A stretch of 64,000 nt of DNA. Origin: Chaetoceros tenuissimus (lineage: Eukaryota; Bacillariophyta; Thalassiosirophyceae; Chaetocerotales; Chaetocerotaceae). Numbering within the stretch: position 1 is the first letter of the stretch; the number at the start of each line of letters is the position of its first letter. The notes beneath the pieces were generated by a model. That model was not told the DNA's origin, did no database searches, and was given only the letters and a program-made list of their open reading frames with translations. The position numbers were made by a program, and so were the translations under genes. Shown here piece by piece: positions 37,417 through 47,624 of the stretch. The stretch lies in NCBI GenBank assembly GCA_021927905.1, contig BLLK01000019.1, positions 1,302,001 through 1,366,000 of the forward strand. Reading direction: 5' to 3'.

Positions 37417-37925
37417 TGTATTAAAATTTTGAATTTAATTCTATATTAGTTCCTTTTGGAAAGCTTTCAAGTTTTTGTCTTGGTTCAAACCACGCTATCG
37501 CTTATTCAAACTCACTTTGTATACAAAATTTCGAATAATGCTCGTCATTGTATGTAAATAACGGTAGACTACTATCCGTTACGTAAAGACATGACGCCAC
37601 AAAAATACATATCTTTTGTATCTTGTATCTTTTTTTGTAGTTCTTTTGTCCATTGATTCTTCGCCATTGATGATACTACCATACTATCTTAAAAAACTGT
37701 TTCTTTCAAGTTTAGAACTGACAAGAGAAGAACTGTTGCGGCGAAGAGTATATTCCTGAATTTTGGCCTCCTTCTTCCTTCTTTCAACATTATTTCAAAA
37801 CAAGAACAAAAGATTCTTCTTGGTCCAAAATCATGATTCTCAACACTCTTATCGTCCTCTTCCTTTCTAGCTTCCCTTGGGTCCCACTCATGGTTCTTAT
37901 CTACTACTTTTGCCGACAAAACAAC
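37417..37925. other. Divergent intergenic region
   Basis: Lies between the Sfi1-like gene (minus) and SQD2 (plus). An ATG at 37833 is in frame with SQD2 but would add a hydrophobic segment before the signal peptide. No box was identified. Confidence 0.4.
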
Positions 37926-39406
37926 ATGAAGACTCAAGCTCTGTTATGTGTATTCGCAGTCGGCATTGCAGTCTCATTCACTCCAACTCACGAAAAGGTT
38001 GCACCATCAGTCACCCCATCAACAGTCGAAAGCAACGAAGCACCCGATCTATCTCTCACACCACCACGTAAAATTTTTCTCATGGTCGAGCCTACACCAT
38101 TTACATATGTCTGTGGTTATACCAATAGATTCAATGAAATGCTGCGTTATTTATCCAAAGCCAAGGATCATGTCGTTATCCTAACGACAGACAGTGTAAC
38201 ACCCAAGGAAGAATTGCCAAAGGAAAAGTATGGATACACAATTATACAAAGGGATTTACTCTACCTCTTTATGAACAAATGAGTATGACCTTTGATTTAC
38301 CGGAAATGAAGGGAGCGAGTATTCTTGAAAAATTCAAAAAGCCAGATTTAATCCATGCTTCTTCTCCGTAAGTACCATATTGGCTCTCTATGCAAGTTTG
38401 AAGAGTGTTTGCTCACCTTTCTTTTTATAGAGGATTTTTAAAATTGGCGTCTTTATTTTATGCAAGAGTGATGCGTATCCCACTTGTTTTGTCATACCAC
38501 ACACATTTACCATCGTATGCCAAGAATTATATAGGATTTGTACCAGGTCATGAACAACTCGCATGGTTCATTCTCAGATGGGTACATTCTCGTGTAGATT
38601 TGACATTGTGTACCTCACCACAAATAAAGGAGGAAATGGAATCCAATGGTATTCCAAGAGTGGATGTTTGGCGCAAGGGCATCGATACGGTACGTTTTCA
38701 TCCGAGGTTTTCTTCTCAAGAAATGAGAGAGAAAATGACGGATGGAAATCCAGATGAGTTTACCATGGTGTATGTCGGTAGACTTGGAGCAGAAAAGAGA
38801 TTGATGGATATCAAACCTATCTTGGAACAGATGCCAAATGCGAGATTGTGTATTGTAGGTTTTGGACCACAGGAAGAGGAATTGCATGAACATTTCAAAG
38901 GCACCAATACTGTTTTTACTGGAGTATTGAGTGGTGATGAATTAAGTTCAGCATTCGCTTCTGCGGATGCATTCATTATGCCAAGTGATTCCGAGACTCT
39001 TGGGTTTGTCGTTTTGGAAAGCATGGCTTCGGGTGTACCAGTGTGTGCAGCTGCAGCTGGAGGAATTTTGAATCTCATTCATGATGGTGTCGATGGATTT
39101 TTGGTTCAACCAGGTGATACCAATGGCTATGTGGAAAAACTAAAGTTATTGCAAGATGCAAAGACTAGAGAAATCATGGGACAGAATGCCCGTACCGAGG
39201 CTGAAAAGTGGAGTTGGGAGAATGCAACCAGCGTTTTGAGAAATATTCAATATAAAAGAGCAATTATCAACTTTGAATCCAGAGCTTTCAATGGATTCGG
39301 TAAGCCTGGAACTCAGCATATGTTGAATAGTTTGGAGTGGAGAGTGCAGCATATTCTTGCAAAAACTGGGTTTCGAAAGGAGATACCAAAGCCTGAATCA
39401 GCATAA
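37926..39406 (+). CDS. SQD2: Sulfoquinovosyltransferase SQD2, with an apparent frame break
   Basis: Exons are 37926-38367 and 38432-39406 (64 bp intron GTAAGT...TATAG, restoring HASSPGFL). The enzyme moves sulfoquinovose from the UDP sugar to diacylglycerol, the last step of sulfolipid synthesis in plastid membranes. The start MKTQALLCVFAVGIAVSFTP gives a plastid-type presequence with F after AVS. GT4 features include PTPFTYVCGYTNRF, SYHTHLP, VDVWRKGIDT, VYVGRLGAEKR and the E-x7-E block SETLGFVVLESM. At about 38247 the frame must change: one base is missing between YGYTII and KGFTLPLYEQMSMTF, both plainly SQD2. No GT-AG intron explains it. It may be a sequence error or a non-functional allele. 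The open frame otherwise ends at 38282. Confidence 0.85.
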
Positions 39407-39871
39407 TCATTCTACTCTTTTGCATATTTATTTTGAAGAGGTCAGGTCCATACTTGTAGAAATAAGTTGTACATTTGTTGTTACGTGTTAAAGTTTCGTA
39501 CTCTCCATGTCCAATTGATACAATATTCATAATGACATGCAGATTGTCGTCATTTTCGTGCAGATATGAAATGTTTCCTAGCATACATCTGCAGCTCCAA
39601 ATTTCTCGGCAATAAAAAATATAATCATTTGAGTTGAAATATTTGTAGGCTAAGGGCTAAGGAAATGCACTAAAGATGTCCCATATGCAAGAGTATTGAC
39701 GCCTAAAGTCTCTATTAAATTTTTATTTACTTTTTACTAGCTTAACGCTACACACTGATTAATGGTGACAATCATATTTCTTCTTCACACCCACATCTAA
39801 AACGTTTATTTCTTGATTCATGATTTCCAATGACCAAATCTAATTTCCCTTTCTCAATATTCAAACATTGA
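39407..39871. other. Intergenic spacer
   Basis: Convergent 3' flanks of SQD2 and the small membrane protein gene. Nothing is recognised. Confidence 0.4.
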
Positions 39872-40420
39872 TTAACAAGGTGCGCAACAAGAGTCAATGA
39901 ATGATCCCTTTCCTTGCAAGTTTCCAGTATTCACACTGGTCTTACTCTCAACACGAGATTGTTCATAAGGATTGTACAATTCGTCAAGATTCTCATCCTC
40001 ATCGATACTAATTGCAGGTCCAACCTCTCTACTATTCTTCTTTCCAGACAATACAGCTGCACCAACAATCACCAAAGCAAGTCCAGCAAGAACTCCTCCT
40101 GCAATGTATCCCCAGTTGCTATTTCCTCCTCCAGTAGCAGTTGGATCGACAGCAGCAGCACCGAATACGAGTGCATCTCCAGAAGTATCGATACAAGGTA
40201 CCTGACAAGTGACTGGACACTGCCATGCAACCTGTTCAATTTTACATCTCTCTTCGGTATCGGTTCTTGCTGCCCAATCGCAGTATCTCATTTCTCCTCC
40301 TGCAGTTCCGGGAACATTAAATCTTCCAGTTGCATCTGGCTCACATGGGTAAAGCTCTTCAGCAGCTACCATGAGTGCTGGAGCTGCGATAAGTAGTAGT
40401 GCAAAGATGTTCTTCATCAT
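39872..40420 (-). CDS. Small Cys-rich type I membrane protein
   Basis: 182 residues. A signal peptide (about 1-20, ends VAAEE) leads a short outside domain with eight or so Cys in a pattern seen in many diatom surface proteins (CDWAARTDTEERC, then VAWQCPVTCQVPC), similar to ShK-type knots. One membrane segment (about 103-122, YIAGGVLAGLALVIVGAAV) and an acidic tail (ISIDEDENLDELYNPYEQ) follow. The very end is CCAPC, a possible palmitoylation or disulfide site. Function unknown. The second Met may be the real start. Confidence 0.7.
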   Translation of the reverse strand: MMKNIFALLLIAAPALMVAAEELYPCEPDATGRFNVPGTAGGEMRYCDWAARTDTEERCKIEQVAWQCPVTCQVPCIDTSGDALVFGAAAVDPTATGGGNSNWGYIAGGVLAGLALVIVGAAVLSGKKNSREVGPAISIDEDENLDELYNPYEQSRVESKTSVNTGNLQGKGSFIDSCCAPC

Positions 40421-40839
40421 ATTTAATTATTTATATAAAATGTCTTTTGTAAGAGACTTGGTTGTATGGAATGGGGTCGATGTTTTAATGAAATTGAGAA
40501 TAAAGCTGCTCGTTGAATATAAATTTTCATGCGTTGAAGAAAATTTCAGTTTTGTGAGAATTATTTCAACGTCTTTGTTATGGTAAACGTGCACGTATGC
40601 ATTAAATTAAGTGCATTTTAGCCAATTGACGTTCTTAGGATGGATGAGAAGCCCGATTTTTTGAATGACCTGTCACAAAATGTTTTGGAAGGAAATGTGA
40701 AATTAAAACATGACCTCAGATCATGGATGATTCAAAAACTAATACTCATACAAGCATGACCTATATTTTGCTTTTGCAACAATTATGATGAGTTTTCTAC
40801 ACCTGCCTGCTATTATTTTCAACTTTTTGATTACAAAAG
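40421..40839. other. Intergenic spacer with a duplicated promoter
   Basis: GATGAGAAGCCCGATTTTTT and GAATGACCTGTCA (about 40644-40675) resemble 41920-41955 upstream of the paralogue at 42067. No gene is seen. Confidence 0.5.
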
Positions 40840-41611
40840 ATGGAAAATCTTAACGTATTCAAAGGAACAATCAAGATCTGCTTATGGATAAGATACAAGC
40901 ATGATAAGCAATCCGGTCCTCCTTTGAAGAATGCTCTTGTTAAATTTAAAAGCTAAAACTTTGTACGATTTCGAAACCAAGATGATTGTAGCTCCAGTAT
41001 ATACTGATGAGTATGGTTGTGTATCCGAAAGCTTTGAGGTCAATTCACCATCAAGTTCAATCACACTTATTGCTGATTTACCTGATATTGGTTCAATTTA
41101 TTGTTCAGGACAATATTACGTTACTTCAACACACAACTTTTTTTTGAATCATACGAGTAGCATCGATATTGATAACTTGCCCGAGAAATACTTTCCTCGA
41201 TTGTATTCATGTTCAACCTGCAGAGACGCTTCCGATGCACATTTATGCACTTTGGTCTGGGACTATGAAAAATGTTGTGGATATGATTTTGAGACTGATC
41301 AGTGCAGAGAAGTTGAATCAAAACCATTCAGTTTTGGTAATGTGTGTGAGAAATGTAACGTAGCGAATATCAATGACATTGGCGGTGACGAGACCGATGA
41401 TTGTTCTACTCGTTCTCTCTGTCCTTTCTACTCTGACCACTCTATCAAAAGAACCCCCGCTGTGCTAGCTGCTGGAGCTGCATTCACTATGATTGTCATG
41501 ATATGCTATGTTTATCGCCGAAAGAATGCAACAGATGCACAAAACCAAGAACAGGATGAAGAAGAAAGTAGACTTACAGAAACAACAAGCTTTTGTTCTG
41601 AAACTCAATGA
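40840..41611 (+). pseudogene. Cys-rich membrane protein paralogue, frameshifted near its start
   Basis: The tandem relative of the gene at 42067. From ATG 40840 the frame MENLNVFKGTIKICLWI matches it, then stops at 40954-40956. One extra A near 40946-40952 throws it out of frame. The rest (AKTLYDFETKMI onward) runs in another frame to 41611. It keeps the beta-rich module, the CSTCRDASDAHLC...WDYEKCCGYDF block and a membrane segment (AVLAAGAAFTMIVMICYVY), but lacks the second Cys block of the paralogue. A start at 40931 could still make a 226-residue product. Host gene, probably silenced or truncated. Confidence 0.72.
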
Positions 41612-42066
41612 TGCAAATAACGCTAGTACAAACTTTGAGAATGTGACACTGTTCCATCCCGAGTGCACCAAAAGATGAATTCATGTGGTTGTAAGCGCCT
41701 CACAGTCATTGGCAATTATGCACAACTCGTTGTTACCAAGAATGATGCATAATATTCTTCATCAATTCCGAATTGAAATAATAAGAATATTATTTATTTT
41801 TTTTCTTGAAATTTTATTTCCTGCATAACAAACCATTTCCAAAGAATATTTTTTCTTTGAAAATTGAAAATGCACTTGAAGACATGACACGTATGAGATG
41901 AATTCAATGCTTTTTAGTCCTTATGAGAAGCCTCAAATTGAAATGACCCGTCATTATTGTTCTTGGAAAAAAGAACAGTAAAGCAAACACAAGTAATAAG
42001 AGTAAACACGATCTACCTTGCTTCTAAATTCACTAGTTCCATTTTCAACTATGTGATTATAAAAAG
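41612..42066. other. Intergenic spacer
   Basis: Contains a promoter block shared with the upstream paralogue (41920-41955). Otherwise it is AT-rich and non-coding. Confidence 0.45.
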
Positions 42067-43275
42067 ATGGAAAATTTTTTAAACACATTCAAAGGAACAG
42101 TAATGATCTGCTTATGGATACGTCATAAGCATGATCAGCAAAGTGGTCCTCCTTTGAAGAATGCGTTTGTTCAAATTCGAGCTAAAGTTTGGTACGACTC
42201 AGAAACTAAGATCATAGCAACAGCACACACTGATGAGTCTGGATGTGTATCCGAAAGCTTTGAGGTTACCTCTGCAGCTAGCGCAATTACACTTATTGTT
42301 GATACACCTGATGGTGGTTCAATTTATTCTGGAGAATATTACGTTACATCAACAAAACAAGACTTTCAGGATCTTAGTGTCGACATTGATAACTTGCCAG
42401 AGAAATACTTTCCTCGATTGTACTCATGCTCTACCTGCAGAGACGCTTCCGATGCACATTTATGTACCTTGGGCTGGGACTATGAAAAATGTTGTGGATA
42501 TGACTTCGACACTGATCAATGCAGAGAAGTCCAATCAAGACCATTCAGCTTTGGTAATGTGTGTGAAGAATGTGAAGCAGTGGATATCAATGAGAATGAA
42601 CAAAAGGGGCCTGGGTTCAAAGAAAATAACTCACCTGTTGATTGCTCTATTGCTACCCATTATTACCCCGATGCAAGCATGCATACACCAAAGAATGAAC
42701 GTGGAAGCCTATCACCTTTGACAAATCATGCTTGTACATATCCTGACCAAAACACAACTATGTATGAAAATGTATATAGATTTGGAACAAGCTGTTGCGC
42801 TTATGATTACAGTACAGAACAATGTGGACTTTGGGAAAATGATTACAGTCATGGATATCAATACTACATAAATAAAGCAAAAGGAATGTTTTTGTATCCT
42901 TGCTCATTTGGTCCATCTAGGAATATTGGAGCTATTGCTGGAGGTATCATTGGAGGTTTGATCTGTGCTTTTGCTGTAGCTTACATTGCTTTCAAAAGAA
43001 GAAAAACAAGACTCGATTCGTCAGAAGAAGTACAAAGCAATCATGAAGTTAAAGAAAGTAAAAAACCTAAAGAAACAAAGAAAGACAATCTAGCTTGCAA
43101 CCATGGCGGAAATAAAGCTTTCAACTATGAGAATATAACGCCTGTCCCGCTACCTAGTGCACCTCCAAAAGAAGAATACGATATTGCAATCGCTTCACCA
43201 GTCATTCTTCGTGGTAACAATAACGGAGATAATCAAGTTGTTTATGAAGCGCATATCATTTCCGATGATATATAA
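42067..43275 (+). CDS. Cys-rich single-pass membrane protein with a beta-sandwich-like module
   Basis: 402 residues. Residues 8-105 (GPPLKNAFVQIRAKVWYD, TAHTDESGCVSESFEV, ITLIVDTPDGGSIY) have the alternating pattern of transthyretin- or carboxypeptidase-regulatory-like sandwiches. Two Cys blocks follow (CSTCRDASDAHLC...CCGYDF; then CTYPDQNTT...CCAYDYSTEQC). One membrane segment lies at about 297-320 (AIAGGIIGGLICAFAVAYIAF). A Lys-rich, then Pro-rich tail ends the protein. No N-terminal signal peptide is seen, although the Cys and N-x-T sites suggest an outside location; an upstream exon is possible. Function unknown. Confidence 0.65.
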   Translation: MENFLNTFKGTVMICLWIRHKHDQQSGPPLKNAFVQIRAKVWYDSETKIIATAHTDESGCVSESFEVTSAASAITLIVDTPDGGSIYSGEYYVTSTKQDFQDLSVDIDNLPEKYFPRLYSCSTCRDASDAHLCTLGWDYEKCCGYDFDTDQCREVQSRPFSFGNVCEECEAVDINENEQKGPGFKENNSPVDCSIATHYYPDASMHTPKNERGSLSPLTNHACTYPDQNTTMYENVYRFGTSCCAYDYSTEQCGLWENDYSHGYQYYINKAKGMFLYPCSFGPSRNIGAIAGGIIGGLICAFAVAYIAFKRRKTRLDSSEEVQSNHEVKESKKPKETKKDNLACNHGGNKAFNYENITPVPLPSAPPKEEYDIAIASPVILRGNNNGDNQVVYEAHIISDDI

Positions 43276-43652
43276 ACTTCGATCCACATTCCTAAATATA
43301 ATAAAATTATTTCATTTCCTAAGTTACATAGTCCTCTAAATTTTTCATTTACAAATGGAAACATTAGAAACTTTAAATTAATTTTTGCTTACGTCATACT
43401 CCATTTTCACATAGTCTAGCTAGCTAGATGATGGCCTATCGTAGAGAGGTAGATTGATAGAAAGGGGAAGAAAAGAGAAAGAGACAGGGCGATGACAAGT
43501 GGAACATAAAAGTGCAACGAGAAACCATCGCCAGCAACAAAGTAAACAACTATCTCATTCTCCTTTTGGTTGTTTGATCTTCTAACGTTGAGGTAGCAGC
43601 TTATTACATAATATAGAAAAAATCCCACCATACCACCCAGGCGAGCAGTACA
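43276..43652. other. Spacer before the LINE insertion
   Basis: Non-coding. It contains GAAAGGGGAAGAAAAGAGAA-type purine runs at about 43460. Nothing else is seen. Confidence 0.4.
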
Positions 43653-43670
43653 TACAAGGAATATGCGAAA
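43653..43670 (+). repeat. Left target-site duplication of the LINE
   Basis: TACAAGGAATATGCGAAA (18 bp) recurs exactly at 47268-47285 on the other side of the retrotransposon. Confidence 0.92.
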
Positions 43671-46322
43671 TTATTGGAACTCCCATTTCGTTATGGCTTC
43701 ACATATCCACGATGGGAGAAGACAATACAATCTCTACTGATGAAAGAGACACTTCCTTTTGTGCATCGTTGGAGAATTCTTGAATTAATGGAACAAGATT
43801 ATAATGGCGTCTTAAAATTGATCGTAGGTCGTAAATTTGCAGCGCACGACCAGCGATACTTCCAGAACAGAGAATCATATGGGGCAGTAAAGAAAAAGAG
43901 TGCACACGACGCCCTCAACTCGGTACAGAATGTACTAGAATACAGTAGGATTATGAGACAGCCGATTGCAATTGCACCAAAGGATGCAACAGGATGCTTC
44001 GACCTACTGCGAAGGGAGATAATAAAGGTGATTCAGGAATCCAAAGGCATGCCAAAGGAGTTTGGGGAGTGTGTAGTTCAAACGCTACACGGAATGGAAA
44101 GGCATATACGACTAGCAGGGAAGCTATCGAAGAAAAGCTTCAAGTACACAACCAGCAACAATATAGGAGGAATAGGACAAGGCAGTGGAGAAGGCCCCCA
44201 AGATGGCAACGACATGATTGGATTATTAAAAGACGTTCATGCCAAAACTACTCGAGGATGCACCTTACTTCACCCAAACGGAGAGCACAGCATAGTGAGA
44301 CATGGAGGAGGATTCATCGATGATCAGATTGATGTTATCTCTTTAGATTCCCAAGAAGCAATAAATGAGAAAGATATGGTGGAAGGTATATTATTACATT
44401 GGCAGAACCTTCTGAATGTATCAGGAGGTGACTTGAGTATCAACAAATGCGCAGTGGGATTTGCGCAGTATAAATTCGTAAAGTCACTGAGGAGAGACTA
44501 TGCAGTGTTGAAAGGCATCGACGAGAATGAAGCACAGATTGAGCTGCAACCTCATAATCTATTACTGGCAAAAGAAGTCATCAAACGATTAGGTCCACAT
44601 GAAGGGGAAAAGTACCTTGGAGTACGAAATGCTATAAGCGGATCCAATAGGGACGAATTCAAAGCGCGTAAAGAGCAAGTAGCTGATATGGCAGGACGAG
44701 TGGCCACTTCCAACATTACAAGACAGCAAGCATACATGATACATTCGATCCAATATAAACCAGCAATAGTGTATCCACTACAGCATACCACATTTACAGA
44801 CAAGCAATGTAAAACAATTCAAACGCCAATGGTAAATGCATTGTTACCAAAGATGGGATTCAACAGACACATGCCAAGAGCAGTAGTCTTTGGTCCAAGT
44901 AGATATGGAGGTATAGAATTGATTACACTTGAGACAGAACAACTGGCAAGCCACTTGGATTCCTTGGTAAAGGACCTTCGTACAACTACATTACAATCCG
45001 AAGAGCGAAGCATAGTATTAGCAGCATATCAAAGGTACATGGGATGCGGTAAACACTTCCTTGAAAATGACCCGAGTGACTGGCCATACAAACCAGTGCA
45101 TAGCAAAACAACTTATATATGGAGCATGACGTGGAAACATGGAATAAGCATTCGTTCATCTCATTTCTGGGTACCACAGTCGAGTTTCAGCAACGATGAG
45201 GCTATTATGGATGGTATAGTGAGGGTTGCAAAAGCAAGAAGAGGCACAGCTCAACATCTATCAGATGACTGTATAGCAAATGCCAATACAGTCCGAATTT
45301 ACTTGAGAGTACATTTTCTTAGCGATATGGTAGTGAATGGGAAAATAGACGAAGAAATATTTAGAGTGGAACGAAGGAGAGATACAAGTGAAGTATATCC
45401 ACAACAGGAGTACCCAAGTGCGAAAGCCATCAGTGATTGGAAAAGAGCTGTTAGAGCTGCATTCATATATGGAGACATGGGTATTGGTATTGATTTAACT
45501 GAGAGAGAAAGCAATGGAGAGAACATAGCAACTGATCTTCAAGAATACATACAGTCACAACCGCATTATGTACGACAAATAATGGGACAGCAAAGTGAAG
45601 GATGGAGCAAGGAAGACACACAGGAAATTGTAAAGGCACTGCAAGAAGGACGAGTAGTGACGATATTTGGTGACGGATCAGTAAAGGAAGGACGAGGTAG
45701 CCATGCCTATCGCATCATACCACATGAAGATATTGAGCAGCAAAAAGGTAGCATCACGGCTGGAGCAGTAACCAATGGCGATAGTAGATGGATAACGTCG
45801 CTCCGAACAGAACAGATGTCACAATTAGGAGCATTGTACGCACTATATGCAATTGCAGTTACTTCCGGAATAGTAGAAACAACATCAACCTTCTTGTTCC
45901 GCTACGATAACCAAGAGAGCCTACGACGTATCAAACTAGTGGAGACATTCTATACTGATGCATCACCATTAGCAACTGACCATGATGTATGGGCCGAGAT
46001 TGCTAGAGTATGTGAACAATTCCCAAATATAACAGTAGAAGAGTCGTGGGTGAAAGGTCACCAAGACGACGGAGACGAAGAAATTACACCAGAAGCGCAA
46101 CATAATATTGATATGGACGCTTTGGCAGAACAACATCGGGAATCCACAGAGGTAATGCCATTGCCACCCTTCTTTGTCAGCGAAAAGGCTCAGATTCTAT
46201 TAGGAGGAATACCAGTCACTCAAGGTTTCCACCAGCAACTACGTCTTCATCTACAGGGAGAGAAGTTGCAGAAGTATATAAGGGGAAAACAGGATGGTCC
46301 CAACATCAGTTTGATACAGTAA
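43671..46322 (+). CDS. LINE reverse transcriptase-RNase H
   Basis: About 883 codons, open from the truncated left border. RT motifs: A in DATGCFDLL (about 103), B in GIGQGSGEGP (about 165), C in FIDDQ (about 214) where most LINEs have YADD or FADD. The variant motifs GxGQGS and FxDD match a group of RT genes I recall as frequent in diatoms. An RNase H domain lies at about 660-830: IFGDGSVKEG (first Asp), RTEQMSQLGALYAL (Glu), FRYDNQES (Asp) and DMDALAEQH (last Asp). The enzyme copies element RNA into the genome at a nicked target. At the end the frame shifts: YIRGKQDGPN is followed in the next frame by GWSQHQFDTVNWEALERY. Confidence 0.82.
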   Translation, partial: LLELPFRYGFTYPRWEKTIQSLLMKETLPFVHRWRILELMEQDYNGVLKLIVGRKFAAHDQRYFQNRESYGAVKKKSAHDALNSVQNVLEYSRIMRQPIAIAPKDATGCFDLLRREIIKVIQESKGMPKEFGECVVQTLHGMERHIRLAGKLSKKSFKYTTSNNIGGIGQGSGEGPQDGNDMIGLLKDVHAKTTRGCTLLHPNGEHSIVRHGGGFIDDQIDVISLDSQEAINEKDMVEGILLHWQNLLNVSGGDLSINKCAVGFAQYKFVKSLRRDYAVLKGIDENEAQIELQPHNLLLAKEVIKRLGPHEGEKYLGVRNAISGSNRDEFKARKEQVADMAGRVATSNITRQQAYMIHSIQYKPAIVYPLQHTTFTDKQCKTIQTPMVNALLPKMGFNRHMPRAVVFGPSRYGGIELITLETEQLASHLDSLVKDLRTTTLQSEERSIVLAAYQRYMGCGKHFLENDPSDWPYKPVHSKTTYIWSMTWKHGISIRSSHFWVPQSSFSNDEAIMDGIVRVAKARRGTAQHLSDDCIANANTVRIYLRVHFLSDMVVNGKIDEEIFRVERRRDTSEVYPQQEYPSAKAISDWKRAVRAAFIYGDMGIGIDLTERESNGENIATDLQEYIQSQPHYVRQIMGQQSEGWSKEDTQEIVKALQEGRVVTIFGDGSVKEGRGSHAYRIIPHEDIEQQKGSITAGAVTNGDSRWITSLRTEQMSQLGALYALYAIAVTSGIVETTSTFLFRYDNQESLRRIKLVETFYTDASPLATDHDVWAEIARVCEQFPNITVEESWVKGHQDDGDEEITPEAQHNIDMDALAEQHRESTEVMPLPPFFVSEKAQILLGGIPVTQGFHQQLRLHLQGEKLQKYIRGKQDGPNISLIQ

Positions 46323-46345
46323 ACTGGGAAGCATTAGAAAGATAC

Positions 46346-47170
46346 ATGAAGACAGTGGCACCAGGGAAACGTACGAATATCATTAAAGCGCAACATGGAT
46401 GGCACCACACATGCGAACGTGATGCTATGTTCAAAGAAACAAGCGACTTCCAGTCCAAACACACATCGACACTGTGCCCCTTTGGATGTGGAGAGAGTGA
46501 TTACAGGTGGCATTTTTTGAGATGCGACAAGTCCCCTATAGCAGCAGAAGTTACACGAGAACTATCAAAACTCAAGGCTATGTTTAAACGATACAAAGTC
46601 CAACGAGAGATGCAGAGCATTTTGCTTCAACGAATCAAAGCGACACTCCAGCGGCAACGACTCACGCCAATGCAATTACATGATAGCACAGATCCAGTAC
46701 TCCAGGCAGCACTTGACGAGCAAGATGTGCTTGGATGGGACCAGTTCTTGCTGGGAAGGCAATCGAAGCGATGGGAGGAGGTACAGCAGAAAGAGTATTC
46801 GAGGCTGGCATCACAGCTACCTAAAAACTCGAAGCTACCGGCACATTACAAAGCAACAGTATTCTCAAAAATGCTGATACAAGAATCAACGTATATAGCC
46901 CTCAACAGATGGCAAGTTCACAACGAGGTGGCGCATACAGCCATCACAGCGAAAGAATACATACGTGATAGAGACAAAGCAAAGAAAAAGATACAGAAAT
47001 TACTTGCAGAGAGTAGACCAGACCACATAGCTTTTACCCGCCAAATACCAGTTACAACGGAGTCATTATTGTCACAACCTCTAGATCGAATGAGAGATTG
47101 GATCGCGACATGGACAGCGACGAAGGCATACCTTGCACCGTCACTGATCACAACATATACAACAACATAA
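46346..47170 (+). CDS. LINE C-terminal part with Cys/His finger
   Basis: A 274-residue open stretch continuing the reverse transcriptase in another frame. It is not a separate gene: similarity to the expected tail starts before the ATG, in sequence just behind the RNase H domain. It has a zf-RVT-type finger (CPFGCGESDYRWHFLRC, about 48-64), followed by a long basic helical region. Such fingers help RNA or target-DNA binding in LINEs. Confidence 0.75.
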   Translation: MKTVAPGKRTNIIKAQHGWHHTCERDAMFKETSDFQSKHTSTLCPFGCGESDYRWHFLRCDKSPIAAEVTRELSKLKAMFKRYKVQREMQSILLQRIKATLQRQRLTPMQLHDSTDPVLQAALDEQDVLGWDQFLLGRQSKRWEEVQQKEYSRLASQLPKNSKLPAHYKATVFSKMLIQESTYIALNRWQVHNEVAHTAITAKEYIRDRDKAKKKIQKLLAESRPDHIAFTRQIPVTTESLLSQPLDRMRDWIATWTATKAYLAPSLITTYTTT

Positions 47171-47267
47171 TCTTCTTTCCTTTTCATCCACCCTCACGGG
47201 CCGATGTAATGATGTTGATGCTCAATAGCGTAGTGATTAATATCAGTAAAGATTTTCTTATTATTAT

Positions 47268-47285
47268 TACAAGGAATATGCGAAA
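47268..47285 (+). repeat. Right target-site duplication of the LINE
   Basis: TACAAGGAATATGCGAAA, identical to 43653-43670. Confidence 0.92.
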
Positions 47286-47624
47286 CCCAATGACTATACA
47301 AGTATTGGGTTACGTCATTGGCATATTGGAGTCAATAAGTGAAGAAAGGAAGGTGACAACAGAAACATGTGACGAAGCAACAAGCAGATGTCTTTAATAA
47401 GATTTTCCAATCTTTTTCGCTGGACCGCTTTGCCGTTATACCCTTTTCAACAACTACCGGTACATATGTGTACTTCTTCCCTTCCTTTGCTTGAACGCTT
47501 GAACTTGTGTTTGCACAGCATGAATATGTGTGTGCTATTTCTAGTTACAACAATAGCAAACTACAACGCAAGAGTCACTTTTAGAAGTTTCTTTGATTTC
47601 TTCTAGAGCACAAAAAGCAGTATC
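47286..47624. other. Intergenic spacer
   Basis: Promoter region of the receptor gene. CCCAATGACTATACAAGTATTGGG-like symmetry at 47285-47308 is imperfect. No gene is seen. Confidence 0.4.

Larger units (their letters stand above)
43671..47267 (+). mobile_element. 5'-truncated LINE-type retrotransposon
   Basis: Flanked by an exact 18 bp target duplication (43653-43670 and 47268-47285). The coding frame is already open at the left border, so the 5' end is missing. The right end has a 97 bp 3' UTR and a short TTA-repeat tail. Long target duplications, 5' truncation and a simple-repeat tail are hallmarks of target-primed reverse transcription. No long terminal repeats are present and the gene order RT, RNase H, Cys/His finger is LINE-like. 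The coding region has one frame break near 46280, so this copy is unlikely to be active. Confidence 0.85.

Noticed and set aside
43671-47267. LTR-type or other terminal-repeat retroelement
   Set aside because: No terminal repeats flank the RT gene. The 18 bp target duplication, 5' truncation, simple tail and zf-RVT finger fit a LINE.
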